Assembly (NCBI GenBank): GCA_025716855.1
Contig: JAIXMQ010000032.1
Coordinates: 281,287 to 345,286 of the forward strand
Length of the DNA stretch: 64,000 nucleotides
Origin: Pilaira anomala
Lineage: Eukaryota > Mucoromycota > Mucoromycetes > Mucorales > Mucoraceae
Reading direction: 5' to 3'
Made by a program: the position numbers and the translations under genes
Shown: one piece after another, positions 46,586 to 60,072 of the stretch
How positions within the stretch are numbered: the stretch's first letter is position 1
Layout: each line of letters starts with the position of its first letter
The notes under the pieces: generated by a model
The model's input: only the letters and a program-made list of their open reading frames with translations
Database searches by the model: none
Told to the model about the DNA's origin: nothing

Positions 46586-47155
46586 TTTGTTATTATAATA
46601 AAAAGAAGAAAGAGAAAAGAAAAAAGAAAAAAATACGCTTTTTTTCACTTAATTTTAGCCCCCAACCCCCCCTCCTTCCCTCTCAAATCATCATCATAAT
46701 AATACTTTTTTTAAATCGGCGCGTTAAGGGTACACGACCCAGAATAATACAATTATGTACATGACGTAAATAGGAAGAGTCTCGATATCACTTTATGAAT
46801 CAATTCAGTCTATATATCTTTTTTTTTTTTTTCAATCAATTTATTTCATTTTTAAAGCTCTTAAAGTAGTATAAAAGTATTTGAAACATGATATCCTTTT
46901 TGTAGATCTTTAATCCAGTACTACATGACGCAAAATGACTGTCATTTTATTACATGCACAATTGTATTAGATATTAGGAAAAAAAAAAGTCTATCTTTTT
47001 ATTATTATTGTATGCTAATATATAATGTATATAATTTAAAGTGAGAAAGGAAGAATGGATATAGAAAGGTAGTGATATATAAAAAAAAAAAAGGAGCAAA
47101 AGAATCTATTATAAAAAGTATGTATATTATATTAAAGGAAAAGAGCTTTCAAATG
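46586..47155. other. intergenic region
   Basis: About 570 bp containing the Tom70 promoter and the 3' flank of the kinase gene (both minus). Poly-T runs at 46820 and A-rich stretches at 47080. No gene seen. Confidence 0.4.
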
Positions 47156-47855
47156 TTAGTTTGAAGCTTCTTTCTTGGATTTATGATTGAATGAAGCAGA
47201 TCTATTCAAGAAGGAACCTATTTTTCCGGTTATTTTAGAAACAGAACCTCTACGACGAAATTGAGAAACGTTTGGAGTAGCTAAAGAAGCAGATCGAGAT
47301 ACGTTGGGAGTAGGAGGTTGTAATAAAAAGGTTTGTTGTGATTCCTTTTGAGGCAATAAAGAGACATTGTTTCTTACTTCATCGTATTTAGCCATTTTAG
47401 CAGCAATAGGTGTAAGACTTTCAGTTTGTTGTTGTTGTGTATTATAACTATTTCTATTATTAACATTGATTGCACTAATATCAATTGTATGTGCTGTTTG
47501 ACGAGATGTGACGGTTGCCATGGACATACCAGGTGGTAACTGTTGAGAGTGTCTAGCTTGTTGTTGTGGTGATGGTGGAGTTGGTGATGGTGATAATGAT
47601 GATGATGGTGGTGGTGGCATACGAAGAGTATAAGCGATATCTTTTGGTGGAACAGGTGGTGGTATATCTTCTTCTTCTGAAGTAATAATATTATTATCTG
47701 TGGCAGTTGAAACTTCTTCATCACTTGTAGTATTTGTGTTGTTGCTAAGACTACTTGATTTTTTACTTAGATTTCTAGAAGAATTTTTACGAAGAAATGC
47801 TTGAGAGAGTTTACGAAACAATGATTTGCTTCCGCCTGCAGGAACATTATTGTTT

Positions 47856-47897
<42 letters not shown>

Positions 47898-49659
47898 TGG
47901 ATAGATACATTTTGTTGTTGTTGATCTTCTGAATTGATTATACGTTCAACCATAGGAGGAGAAGGAGTACGTTCTCTATCATCAGTAGAATGAGATGGAG
48001 TAGGTAATCTACTATATTCGTTAGGAGGAGGAGAAGGGAATAATGTATCAACATCAAGATGTTTTGAATCTTCTACATGTTGAGGAGGAGAAGGTGGAGC
48101 AGTTAAATGATGTCCTGTAGTACTATTACTGTTATTATGATCTGATGCGAGATGATGTTGAGATAATGAAGAACGAAGCCAACGTTGAATTCTGGAAAGA
48201 TAATTTGTGGAACCGATGGCAGCGGGTTGAGAAACAAAACCAAGTAAACTACCATCATTTTGTTGTAATTTGACACCCGAAGTATTATGTGATGAAGGGT
48301 GAATGACAGGAGTATGACTTGTAGGAACTTCAGTTAATAATCTATTACCAATAGGAGAAGTAATTGTTGCCATTTCTTCATTATTACTATTATTATTATT
48401 ACCAGCAACTAAAGAAGCTTGACTACTTCTTGCAGAAGAATTACCACCTAAAGATTCCATTGATGCTTTTCTTGATAAAGAAGACTTTGGATTTATACGA
48501 ATATGATGAGATTCATGTTCCATAGCAAATTGCTTTTCAGAAGCCAAATAATACAGTGATAGAAATGGATGATAAGCAGCTGGTACAGATTGAGGATCAT
48601 CATATACAATTCCAAAATTGATTTCATTATAAGAATGAGGTGGAGTTAAAGTTCTTCTGGCATGAGAATCCGAAATATGTTTACAAGCATCATGATAAAC
48701 AGGAGATTGAATGATTAAAGTAAGTCTTCTTTCTATTTCATCTGGAGTACCTAAATTAAAACCTTGAGACATTCTTTCAATTACTTTTTGATCAAGAGGT
48801 AAAGATAATGGTTTTCTAGGTGGCATATAATTGTTGATAGAAGCAGATTCCTTATTAATCCAAGGGTGATTTATGATATCAGTCATAATAATTCTTTGAG
48901 ATGGATCAGTTATAAATATTCTTGATAATAAATCTTTTGAATCATCAGTTAAATGAGCAGGATAATTGACATGTCCCTTTTTAATTTTATCATGTAAACC
49001 AGGCATTGATTTATCATCAAATGGTACCGAACCAGTTGCCATGACATAAATTACAACACCTAAACTCCAAACATCAACTTCAGGACCACTATAAGGATTT
49101 GCTTTTAATAATTCAGGAGCAGCAAAATAGAGAGAACCACAATAAGTCGTTAATTGACGTTCAGGACAAAATAAATTTGATAGGCCAAAATCAATAATTT
49201 TAATATTTCTACCAGATTTATCAATCATAATATTTTCAATCTTTAAATCTCTATGTACAATTGAATTTCTATGTAAATAATCCAATGCGCTTACAATTTG
49301 ACGTGAAAATTGTCTTGTTCTTCTATCTGATAATCTTTGTCTTTTAACAATATAATGAAGTAATTGTCCACCATTAACATAATCCATTAATATATAAAAG
49401 TAAGGTCCTTGTAATACTAAATCTTTTAATCCAACAATATTTGGATGTTTTAATAACATCATAATATGTGCTTCTCTTATTGTACGAACTTCTCGATTTT
49501 CCTCTCTTGCTTTTTCTTTAGCTATTTGTTGAACTGATTTCCCATTTGTGTGTGTAGCTTGGTTTAATAGCTGTAAATTAGCTCTGGGAACTATTTTAAC
49601 TGCAATCTATATATTATATATTTATTTTTAGATTTTGTATATAAATTATATTTTTAATT

Positions 49660-49701
<42 letters not shown>

Positions 49702-50117
49702 TTTTCCCCAGTAACGTTGTGTACGCCTAATTTGACTTTACCCATACTACCTTTACCAATACTTTGTTGAAGTGAATAATTTCCAATAGTTTTTAAAGAT
49801 GTTGATCTCTGCTGTTGTTTATTATTTGATGAATCATTTCTAGACAATGGTATTATCTCCTGTTGCTGCTGTTGATTTAGAAATTCTGCTACCATATTTT
49901 TTGGGTGAATAGGTTTTGGTTGATATATTCTACAAGAAGAAGAAGAAGAAAGAGGAGGAGTAGTAGTAGAAGAAGAAGAAATAGGATTTAATATTCGTTT
50001 ACCAAAGACCGAATATTTTTTCTGAATTGAGTTAATTAACGCGTGACAAAACCTTTGAGGTGGTTGTGGTTCCTTATTAGGCTTTCTAGCGTCATTTAAA
50101 TTATAATAAAAGCACAT
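47156..50117 (-). CDS. Ser/Thr protein kinase of the CAMK/Kin1-MARK type
   Basis: Two exons (50117-49701, 49606-47156) give 955 residues. The kinase domain spans ~110-410: glycine loop GKGSMGKVKLG, VAIK-type AVKIV Lys, catalytic loop HRDLKIENIMID, DFGLSN, CGSLYFAAPELL as the activation segment with T-loop region TTYCGS, and GSVPFDD. This is the Kin1/MARK/Snf1 branch. The ATP lobe carries an insert (NLQLLNQATHTNGKS). After the domain comes a ~540-residue low-complexity tail with poly-Thr, poly-Pro/Ser and a basic end (FLRKNSSRNLSKKSS, SRSASLATPN). No KA1 membrane-binding domain is visible, unlike Kin1. The family acts in polarity, exocytosis and septation; the substrate is unknown. The intron contains a 32-base poly-T. 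Confidence 0.85.
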
Positions 50118-51103
50118 TTTTCTACTCTTCTTTAGCTTTTTACTTTTTCCTTCTTTTTCTTATTTCATTTTCTACTATTAATGAAAAAAAAAGCCATATA
50201 AATCTTCATTTTATATATAAGTCTTGACAAGTTGTTTATTCTTCCCGAGGAGAATAACATCTTGGTTGTGTCACATTCACTAAAAAGGGCCCAAACCTTT
50301 GCGGTTATTTAATCTCTATAGCGAAATCATTTAATGAAAGAACGTGGACAGCACTCATTTTAATGTTCTTTCCTTCCTTTTATATTTTTATACATATATT
50401 TTTTTATTATTTTTCTGAAATATAAAAAAAAGCATGTCTGATACTTGAAACTATACATTAAAAATCCTTTTTGTTGCGGCAGGTAAATTATGTCGGTTTT
50501 TATAAATAAATAAAAAAACTTGTTTTTCTACACCGCACTTCAAGTCTTTTAATTGTGTGTCGATCTCTTAAAAATAGTATCAACAGAATCCAAAAAGGCA
50601 AAGAGTAATATGTGTGCACCTAAAGTAAAACATTACATGTAAAATAAGCAAATAGTGTGTGTCTGGAGGAATTAGTTACTCTATCACACACACACACACT
50701 CTCTCTCTCTCTCTCTCCGGATTGCATTAACTAGTAGTCCTGCCAAATTATTTTTCATAAAAAAGTATCTGGTAAAAGATTACGCTGCCTAATTCTCACG
50801 GGCAAAGCTTTTCTGAAGTTAAACTTGATGATATTTGTTTTTTTTTCTTAAGAGATTCTCTACCTTTTGATCATATTACTCACATTGCATTTTTCTGTTA
50901 CACCTAATGACTCACCAGTCTAATTCTTTTGCTGTGTATAGAGTCACATTATGCTGGAATGTTCCTCCAGGTTTTTTTATATTTACGGTTAAAAAGATAT
51001 AATATTATTCGGGCTTCAAACCCCTACATCTATAAAATGTAAAAAAAAAAAAAAAAGAATAAACAAATGGAATAACCCAACACATCTCTCTTTTTCTCTT
51101 TTT
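50118..51103. promoter_or_regulatory. ~1-kb divergent intergenic region
   Basis: This lies between the kinase (-) and the aminotransferase (+). It has a CA/CT microsatellite at 50686-50717 and a pyrimidine-rich leader at 51085-51102. No supported ORF or RNA. Confidence 0.4.
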
Positions 51104-52505
51104 ATGACTGACTCTACTACTAATTTTGGTAAATCTTTCCGTAAAGATTTTTTACTTGAACCTGAATATCTTCCTATTAATCATGGATCTTATGGAACTT
51201 ATCCTAACTGCATAAGACCTCTTTTAAGAGAGTATCAAGATAATGCTGAAAAGCATCCTGACCGTTGGAATCGCTTTGAAGGTCATAAACTTATTAAAAA
51301 AAATCTTGAACGCTTATCCAAGGACCTCCATTGTGACCCTACAAACCTTGCTTTTGCTCAAAATGCTACTACTGGTATCAATAATGTTCTTAGAAGTTTC
51401 CCATTTAAAGAAGGCGATAAAATTCTAATGGTAAGCACTATATTTATTACATTTATATATATATATATATATATATTAAGCATATTTTTTTTAATATATA
51501 CATTTTTTACAGTATCAAACTTCATATGCTTCTGTTAATAAGACATTAAACTTTTTAAAAGATCACTACAAGGTTAAACTTATTAGTATTCAACTCGATT
51601 ATCCTATTGAGGATGACCAAATTGTTCAATTAACCAAAGAAGTCATTGAAAGAGAACATACTAATTCTACTAGCACAATTCGTATGGCCGCGTTTGATGC
51701 AATTACTTCTGTTCCTGGCGTTCGTTTTCCTTTTGAAAAAATTAATCGCTTGGTTCAAGACAATGGTATTCTAAGTTTGATTGATGCTGCACACGCTATC
51801 GGTCAAATTGATTTAAACTTGAGCGAGTTAGATCCAGATTTCTTTATTTCCAACTGTCATAAATGGTCTTTTACACCTCGTGGGTGCGCAATTTTATACG
51901 TTCCTGCCCGTAATCAAGGATTTATTCATCCCACTAGTATAACTGCTGCATACGAGTTCCATACAGATGGTACAGATTCTTCTTCCTTTGCTCGTGAGTT
52001 TGCTCCATCTACAATGGATATGTCACCATTTATGTGTGTAGAAGCTGGTAAATAATATTATCTCTCTCTCTCTCTTTTTTTTTTTTTTTTTACATGTATA
52101 GTCAGTAACAACTGTGCTTTTTTTTTAATCCAATACATAATAGCATTGAATTATCGTGAATCTATCGGAGGAGAAAAAGCTATCCGTACTTACACTCATA
52201 ATCTTGCTGTCCAAGGTGGAGATTTGGTAGCTAAAATATTTGGTACACAAGTCATGGAAAATTCAACAAAGACATTGACTGCAAGTATGGTCAATATTGA
52301 ATTACCTGCATTTACTACAACCAAGTCAGATGTAGAAATCATGAAGTTCTTTTTAAACAAGTCAATCTATGATTATAATACAACACTTTCAGTCTACAAA
52401 AACAATAACAAATGGTGGGTTAGATTAAGTGGACAAATCTATCTTGAATTGGATGATTTTGAAAAGGCAGCAAAAATTATTTTAGCTATTATTAAAGAAC
52501 TTTAA
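51104..52505 (+). CDS. class-V aminotransferase (isopenicillin-N-epimerase/Egt2-like)
   Basis: Three exons (51104-51430, 51513-52047, 52144-52505) give 407 residues. The PLP fold type I class-V pattern is clear: PINHGSYGTYPNCIRPLLRE, AFAQNATTGINNVLRSFPFK, SLIDAAHAIGQIDLNLSEL and SNCHKWSFTPRGCAILYV, with Lys in NCHKW as the PLP-binding residue and the Asp of IDAAH. Relatives include CefD epimerases and the ergothioneine C-S lyase Egt2 of fungi. It lacks a targeting peptide. Whether it is Egt2 (hercynylcysteine sulfoxide lyase) cannot be decided here. Confidence 0.8.
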
Positions 52506-52532
52506 TAAAAAAAACACACTTTATTGAATACT

Positions 52533-53402
52533 TTAATCAATCAATCTCTTTCTCTTGAAGAAACGACGCAAGTACAAAATTTGCCAGGTACCAAGACCAA
52601 AGAGAGTAAATAATGAAATAACACTAAACCATTTAACACGCTCATTGGTAGATTCTATCATAAGCACATATATGAGTATAATATTTTCTTGGTAGATCAA
52701 ATTGTTACTTTACCATTGGTATCTCTTAATTTAGCTTCACGAGCCTTTAAATAATTCATTTCGTCTACAATTTCCTTGACAACAGTTTCCAACTTACGAA
52801 GTTCGAGTTCAAGAGGAGTAAGTTTTTCGGCATTAGCAATCTTTTTGAAATCATCTGCTTCAGCACCTACACCAAAATGTAACTCGATGGAACGTTTATA
52901 TTGACTTCCTTCCTTGAAACCTATTATAATATATTTTTTTTAACCTTTTCTGTAATCTTCCCCCCCCCCCCTTTTTTTTAAAAAATCTATTTTGCTTTTA
53001 CCATCATCAAGAATATTAGTAAAGCAAACCATAACTTCACCGTCAACTTTAGTAGTGAAACCGTTACGAAGTTCTCCTTTCACGTTGGGCTTTTTAAGAT
53101 AAACGTTACGGCTATCGGTGTCATCTAAAATCTATTTGGATTGAATTGTACTTTAATAAAAAATAAGAGTAAACCTTGGTTTCGAAAATGTTAGTTTTTA
53201 CCTCGAGTTCAACGCGTTGGTTGTATCCTTCACCAACGTTTACAGTTACGAGAACCATAGTATCTCTTGGAACATATTGAGAAAGACACTTGGTTCCTTG
53301 AAAGACGTGGTCTTGAGTGACAGCAGGTAAGTCAAATTTGATTGCTTTAACTACTGCTAGAATACTCGAGAGGACGAGTAAAGTAAGAAAGAATGACCTC
53401 AT
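52533..53402 (-). CDS. ERV25: p24/EMP24-GP25L family cargo receptor, Erv25-like
   Basis: Four exons (53402-53202, 53131-53002, 52920-52714, 52654-52533) give 219 residues. A signal peptide ([20 protein letters not shown]) precedes the GOLD domain with the conserved cysteine pair ([11 protein letters not shown] and [10 protein letters not shown]). A coiled coil ([20 protein letters not shown]) and one membrane helix follow, ending [13 protein letters not shown]. The cytosolic FF plus dibasic tail is the COPII/COPI-binding signal of the delta-subfamily (Erv25/TMED10). It acts in ER-to-Golgi vesicles. It converges with the aminotransferase with only 27 bp between stops. The second intron contains an 11-base G run (minus strand). 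Confidence 0.88.
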
Positions 53403-53564
53403 ATTGATTATTCAAGTAAGGAAAGAAAAAAGACAAAAAAAAAAAAGTAAAAAATATTACATCCCATATAATATCGCGTGCAGCGTTTTTATTGATTGAA
53501 CTTATTTCGGAGTTGTTGACAAACTCTTTACTTTGTGTATATACTTTGAACAATAGCTCACGGA

Positions 53565-54120
53565 ATGTCCTTGTTCATTACAGTTGGTTCTACAGGGTTT
53601 GATGAGCTCATTGACAAAGTAACGTCTGAAGCATTCCTTTCTTCGTTAACTTTGCTAGGTATTCATAAAGTACGTGTTCAATATGGTAGTTCTGAACCTA
53701 TCTTTATAAAGAACATACAAGCTTATAATGGGCCAAGAATAGATATCACTGGTTACAAGTACAAGACATCCATTACCGAAGATATAGAACAATCAGATAT
53801 TATCCTAAGTCATGCAGGATCGGGAACAGTTTTACAAGTGTTAAGACTAAATAATAAAAAGCTAATTATGGTTGTAAATATGTCCCTCATGGATAACCAT
53901 CAATATCAATTAGCTCAAGCAATTGAAACAAGAAATTATGCTATTTGTAGCAATATAAAGTAATGAAAGTTTATTTCTGTATGAATCAAAAAATTAACCA
54001 AGATTGTATAGTGATTTATTAGATGCTATTAAAAAAGTTAAAGAGACGGATTTGGCACCTTTTCCTATGGCTAAGCCTGCAATATTTGCTACTTTAATCG
54101 ACGACCAAATTGGTTTTTAA
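53565..54120 (+). CDS. ALG13: Alg13, catalytic subunit of UDP-GlcNAc transferase
   Basis: Two exons (53565-53959, 54003-54120) give 170 residues. Marks are MSLFITVGSTGFDELIDKV at the start, the donor site DIILSHAGSGTVLQVLRLNN, and VNMSLMDNHQYQLAQAIE. This is the soluble GT-B C-lobe-like Alg13, which pairs with the membrane protein Alg14 and adds the second N-acetylglucosamine to dolichol-PP-GlcNAc on the cytosolic ER face. Length fits the fungal stand-alone form. It is divergent from ERV25 across a 162-bp shared promoter and tandem with the MID1 gene 49 bp downstream. Confidence 0.9.
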
Positions 54121-54169
54121 ACGTCTGTTGTGTTATTTATTTTATTTATTTTTTTGAAAAAGAGAATAA

Positions 54170-55758
54170 ATGGTTTTATTTGAACTCAATGTACTAATAA
54201 TAGTGATTCTAAGTTGTGTCAATCTTACTTTGGCACAAAAAACTATACAACTTGAAAATAATCGCATCTTGATAAGTTCGATTTCACCTGGCAGTTCCAA
54301 CTATTACTATTTTACCATTCCTGCAATAGATCAAGTATTTAGTAAAAGAGCCATTCCCAATATATTCTTATCGACATCGACTTGTATTCAGCCTATACCA
54401 CCTAGTACTTCTAAAGATGCCATACCCCCCTTCAACATATACGTATCACTATCCAGTGGAAACACATTGCCAGGACCTGATAATGGAATTTTAGTAAACG
54501 ATGCTATTCATGGTTTAACTACTTGGTCAAGTAATGAAGCTTCCTCCGAGATTTGGATTGCTATAACCGCACCAACACTACCAAACACTTGGTCTGGAAA
54601 TTGGACGTACGAAATTGGTGTTTCAACTAGCCGTAAGAAGCTCATAGAAATATATGTGTATATAAATAGTTACTTAATAATCATTTTGTAGAAATTATGC
54701 ATCCTATATTTATCAATGAGAAGAGAGATAGCAAAGAACCCTTCATGGTCTTGGACGATACAGATAGAAACAATGCATTATTTTTATCGAATCCATTTCA
54801 AGACACTACACCTAACTCGACAGTTTTAATTACGTCTAATTTACCTAGTGAGTTATCATATTCGTTATGTGCAGCTAAACTATACAGTTTACCAAATTAT
54901 TCGGTCAATACATCTATCACTACGCGCGGACCACTAAACATGCCAAGGCATCAATTTATGGTGTCAAATTTAACCCAAGATACAGTTTATTATGCTTATA
55001 TGATCCAAAATGTAGGGCCAGCAATAGGGTTAACAGCACCTATTCGTTTCAGTACAAAGATGGACGCTAATTGTAGAATTATTTATGACCTTCCTTTTTG
55101 TAACCAAGTAGCTTATAGCGTACCAACAAACCCTGACACGTTTACATCAGAAAATATATGGGATATAGCGAAACAATATGATGAACAAGCATTAGCTAAA
55201 TTTGAGCCATTTGAAACAGCACTATCACAGTTTAATTGTAACACGACACAATATTCGCTAGTACGTAACTGTACTGACTGTTACAGAGATTATAAGACAT
55301 GGCTTTGCTCAGTTAGTATTCCTCGATGTACGGATTCTTCAGTTAGTGGAGATTTGACACAAGTGGATCACGTATCGTCTCCATCACCTGCACTTCGTGA
55401 TATATCAGTTGGGGCATCTAGAAATCCCTGGGTAGATGAAACAATGAAACCTGGTGAATGGACAGAACTTTTACCTTGTATCGATTTATGTTATCATGTG
55501 GTTCAAAGTTGTCCACCTTTCTTGCAATTTTATTGCCCTGTTGGAGATTTGGCCTCTATGCAGTATGGGTATTGGCAAAATGGATCAGCGCTTGTGAATG
55601 GGACTTTATACCACTTTGATATTAATAATCCTACATGTAATCGTATGGGTGTTAACTCGACTCTTTTAACAATCTCTGGCGCATTAAATATTAAACCAAA
55701 TGTTTTATTGATTTTTATTATCATTACAATTGCTAGTAGTAGTCTATTTTCTATCTAA
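54170..55758 (+). CDS. MID1: Mid1-like stretch-activated calcium channel component
   Basis: Two exons (54170-54632, 54692-55758) give 509 residues. A signal peptide (VLFELNVLIIVILSCVNLTL) is followed by an extracellular domain with many Asn-glycosylation sites. The C-terminal half has the cysteine-rich Mid1 pattern: CRIIYDLPFCNQVAYSVP, NCTDCYRDYKTWLCSVSIPR and LPCIDLCYHVVQSCPPFLQF. A final hydrophobic tail (VLLIFIIITIASSSLFSI) fits a GPI-anchor signal or terminal helix. Mid1 works with Cch1 in the high-affinity calcium influx system at the plasma membrane and ER. It converges with TPS2, 34 bp between stops. Confidence 0.85.
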
Positions 55759-55792
55759 TAATAAAATGAATTATTATATATTATATATGTAT

Positions 55793-58461
55793 TTAAGTCT
55801 GAGAAGACATGACCTTTAAACTTTCAATCACATCAGCTACAGTAGGTAAATGCCAAATCGCTTGTGTCTTTTGGTCTTCAGATCCAACCATAATAGAAAA
55901 CTTTTGGTGTTCATATATATCAGTTTTTTTTAATATCTTGAACATATCCTCATCTGTTTTATCATCGCCACAACATATGATGAAATCAAATGGTGTAGTA
56001 GAAGATGCAACTAATTTCTTTATAATTTCACCCTTATTGACAGAGGTAGGGCGTACTTCCAGATTCTTTTTACCTACAAGTACTTCGACAGGTAATTTAC
56101 TGAGGATAGCTTGTTCCAAATGGTTTTGACATTCTTTTGCTTGGAAAGGACCGTACTCGGGATCTGCTAATCGATAATGCCAAGTTAGTGCACATCTTTT
56201 ATGTTCAACAAAACTTCCTGTGGTTCTTTCTGTATAATAATTAAATATCTCCAAGACATCATTTTTCCAACTCATGTCTAAATGTTCAGTTAAATTGATC
56301 CATTTTTCACTCTTTGGGTAACGCATAAATGAACCATGTTCTGCACTTAAACCAAGATTTTCTATGTGGCCTAACCAGTCGGATAATGTAATTTCATCTC
56401 TACCAGAGATCACCCATACTTCATTTAATGGATCTTGACATAACTTTTCTAAATATTCGAGCATGTCTTTCGGTGGTGTTGCTGCCATTGGTGTTTTCTT
56501 AATAGGTGTTAATGTACCCTTAATTTAATATTAGATATTAATATTATTTCCCTTGTAATTTTTTTTTTTTATATTTTACTTACATCATAATCAAAACATA
56601 GTAAACGTTTCTTTGAAGATTTATATTGATCTCTAAGATAATCTAATTTTAATTTAGGAGTGTTTTTGCTTTGCTCGGATAAAAGACAAGTATTTATCAA
56701 CATTTTGATAAATGAGTGTGCCCAAAATGAAGTTGTATTTGATTTTACATGAGCCAACAGTTGCTGTAAAAATATTATAAAAATAAATATAAGATCTAGG
56801 GACATGTGTTTTAAAACTTACCAAATGTCTAGTTAATTTCTCTTCTTCAGACATTGATAAAGCATCATTAATTGTCTTTGCTACACCAGAATAATCCCAT
56901 GGATTAACTAGTAAAGCAGAACTCATTGAACCGGCTGTGCCAGTTAATTCAGAAACGATAAGTGAGCCATGTTTTTCTTGTTGGCACATGACATATTCTA
57001 AACAAGCAGTATTCATACCATCTCTTACAGCAGTAATAAGAGCAGCATCAGCAGAAGAAAGTAAAGCATAATATTCATCCATATGAATTTGATGATGATA
57101 ATGATGTACAGGAGTAAATTCTAATGAGCCATAGGTGCCATTAATATGAGCTACCATTTCAGCTACTTTATGTTCATTTTTAACATTATCAGAACTGGTT
57201 ACTTGAATTAATACAACCTTGTTCTGCCATTGAGGATAATCCATCAAAAACTTTTCAAATGCAGCTAACTTTTGTAATACACCTTGAACTAAATCAAGTT
57301 TATCTCTACCAACAAGAATTTTTTTATCAGAATACATTTCTGCAATTGCTTTAATCTTTGGTACAACATCTGAACTTTTTCTTAAAGCGTCAACTGCATC
57401 TACATCAATACCAATTGCAAAGGTACCAACGTGACAAAAATGGCCTTCACATTCCACACCATCTGGCGAAGATTCATAGCCTAATACTCGGGTTGAAGTC
57501 GATATAAAGTGTCTCGAGTTGGCATATGTCTAAACTCATTATGGATTAGTTGAATATATTCGGTACATATGTATATATATATATTACCTGGAAACCAACT
57601 AAGTTTGCTGCCAACATTCCTTTTAAAATCTCTTGACGCTCTAATATATTTTTTTTAAAAAAAATGTATATATATTAGAGTAATGCCAATAAATACTGTT
57701 TGTATAACACTTACTGGGTAAACAACGAAATATTTCTGAACTAGGAAATGGAGAGTGTACAAATAAACCGATCCGAGCTTTTGGTAATTTAGCACGCACC
57801 ATATTTGGAACTAATAATAAATGATAATCATGAATCCAAATGATGTCTCCAGGTTGATATTGTTCAATTACAAGATTTGCATATTTTTGATTTACAGCTT
57901 CATAATAGTTCCATTGTGTTTTTTCTATACGTCCATCAGTTGCATCATTCCATACAATATAATTAAATAAAGGCCATAACACTAAATATATGTAATTAGA
58001 TTGATATTTTCAACTGCATAATATTTTTTATGCTTTATCTTACATGTTTTACAATAACCATGATAATGACCATTAATACTCTCGGTATCCAAGAATAAAG
58101 GTATACAATTGTGCTCTTGTTCAAGTTGAACTCTTATACTGTCTTTTTCTTTTGCTGTTAAACTGGAAACGTCAATCTCATGTCGAGTTACATCGGAACT
58201 GGATTCAGAATTCTCGTACATTCTTCCACACCAACCAATACATATAGTTTCCCATTCGTCAATTAAGGAATGCATACCGGCATACATTGCAGCATGACCA
58301 AGCCGAGAAGTAAAAGACCAGTGTAAACGTTCGTCTTCTTTAATATCATGAGTAACTTCAAAAGGAATTTGATGTGTAACATGAATGATACGACCTTGAT
58401 TTCTGTCAGATGCTAATAAAGGCAAGAAATTAAAGCTATCATTTCTTTTTATATCAGACAT
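55793..58461 (-). CDS. TPS2: trehalose-6-phosphate synthase-like / phosphatase (Tps2-type)
   Basis: About seven exons from ATG 58461 to a stop at 55793. The N-terminal half is a GT20 domain (RLHWSFTSRLGHAAMYAGMH, PGDIIWIHDYHLLLVPNMVR, RIGLFVHSPFPSSEIFRCLP). The C-terminal half is a HAD phosphatase with FDYDGTLTPI (nucleophile Asp, formed across an intron), VWVISGRDE and CGDDKTDEDMF. Intact phosphatase motifs argue for Tps2, which removes the phosphate from trehalose-6-phosphate in the cytosolic trehalose complex. A regulatory Tps3/Tsl1 subunit is less likely because those lose the DxDGT motif. The upstream methionine in a longer frame is not preferred; MSDIKRNDSF fits the family start. Confidence 0.9.
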
Positions 58462-58873
58462 TATAACAAACAACAACAAGGGTTAAAATTATGTTCTAAT
58501 AGAGCTTTTTATTAAAAAAGGTTTGTCTCGATCAATTGGATCTCAGTTAAAACGAATAAAAATCAAGTCTCAAAGACAGTGGTGTGCATGTACTATACGT
58601 TTGTACATAAACACGTTTGCATGTATATCCCGTATCTGTCTCTAGTATCAATTAAACTTATAAATACAGAGTCTATATGAGATCCTATTTAATCTTGGTT
58701 CCAAACAATTGTTTTACCTCTCGGCAGGCAAGACAATTACAACTATGAGTAATCATCCTTGGCCGGGATACCGTACATATATGTAAATATGTTTGTAGAA
58801 ATATATAAAAAGGTTATAATTATGACAACATTGTTTTATTTTTTTTATTTTATTACATCCTTTTAAAAAATGT
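58462..58873. promoter_or_regulatory. TPS2 promoter region
   Basis: About 410 bp between the TPS2 start and the stop of eEF1B-gamma (both minus). No CCCCT stress element is obvious in the stretch nearest the start; elsewhere the sequence is AT-rich without an ORF. Confidence 0.35.
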
Positions 58874-60038
58874 TTACTTGAAGACCTTACCGTCAACGCA
58901 GTCCTCAAAGTCCCAAGCAAGATACTTGTAGAATTCTTCCTTCTTTTCTTCATATTGAGAAGGTTCAATCTTGGTGAAAGTATAAGAAGAGAAATCAGCA
59001 GCGTCAGAGATCTCGAAAGGAACTTCTTGACCACGAACAACAAAGTAACCAGAGATAGTGTTGTTGTTATTTTCACCGCGAACAATCATAGAACCGAATG
59101 CGTACTTGTGAGCACGTTCAATACGAGCATAGAAACCACCAATCAAATTATTAGACATGAAGGTCATTGTAAGTTCATCATTATACTTGTAATCAACCTT
59201 CCAGATAGAGTAACCCTCAGGATCAAAGTGTTCCCAGAACCACTTGATAGCATCCTTAGTATCATTGTTAGAGTATTCACGCTTCCAAGCATCCAAAACA
59301 AATTTAGAAGGAGGTAATAAATCCAACTTGTTCTTAGCCTTAGGTGCAGGCTTAGCTTCTTCCTCTTCATCAGCTTCCTTGGGGGCAGCCTCTTTCTTTT
59401 TAGGAGCAGCTTCCTTTTTGGGGGCAGCTTCCTTCTTCTTGGTTTCCTTCTTGGCAGGAACGAACTTTAAAGGAGTTTCACAAAGAGTAACTTTACCAAG
59501 ATACTTTTGGAATAAAGGCTTAGCTGTAACAGTGTTGAAATAACGAGTAACATTTTTGAATTCAGAACGAGCAGCCTTATCAAGAACTTGAGTATAGATA
59601 TGGACAAGAGAAGTAACAACAGCGATATCAGCATAAGTAATTTCATGTCCAACAAGGTAAGTTTTTGTTAATAAAACAGTGTTTAAGGCACCCAAAGCAC
59701 GCTTGACGTTGTTGGCAGCAGCATCTACGTTAGGCTTTAAATAAGGTCTGATACCACGAAGAGGAGCAATCCAGTCAAAAGTATTGGTACTGATTTCAGT
59801 TTCAGAGAAGAGTACCCACTGAACAATCAAAGCCTTTTCGACAGCATTTTTACCTAAAAGAGCGGAGTCTTCCTTGAGAGCTGCAGCATAATATCCAATT
59901 GCAGATGATTCTGAAAGATTAACCTTATCAGACTCGAAAACGGGAACCTTACCCATTGGGAACTTGCTTAAAAACTCGGGAGTTCTATCCTTGGAAAGAT
60001 CAAAAGCTTGAAAATCGATTTCCAAACCGTTATAGGCA

Positions 60039-60072
<34 letters not shown>

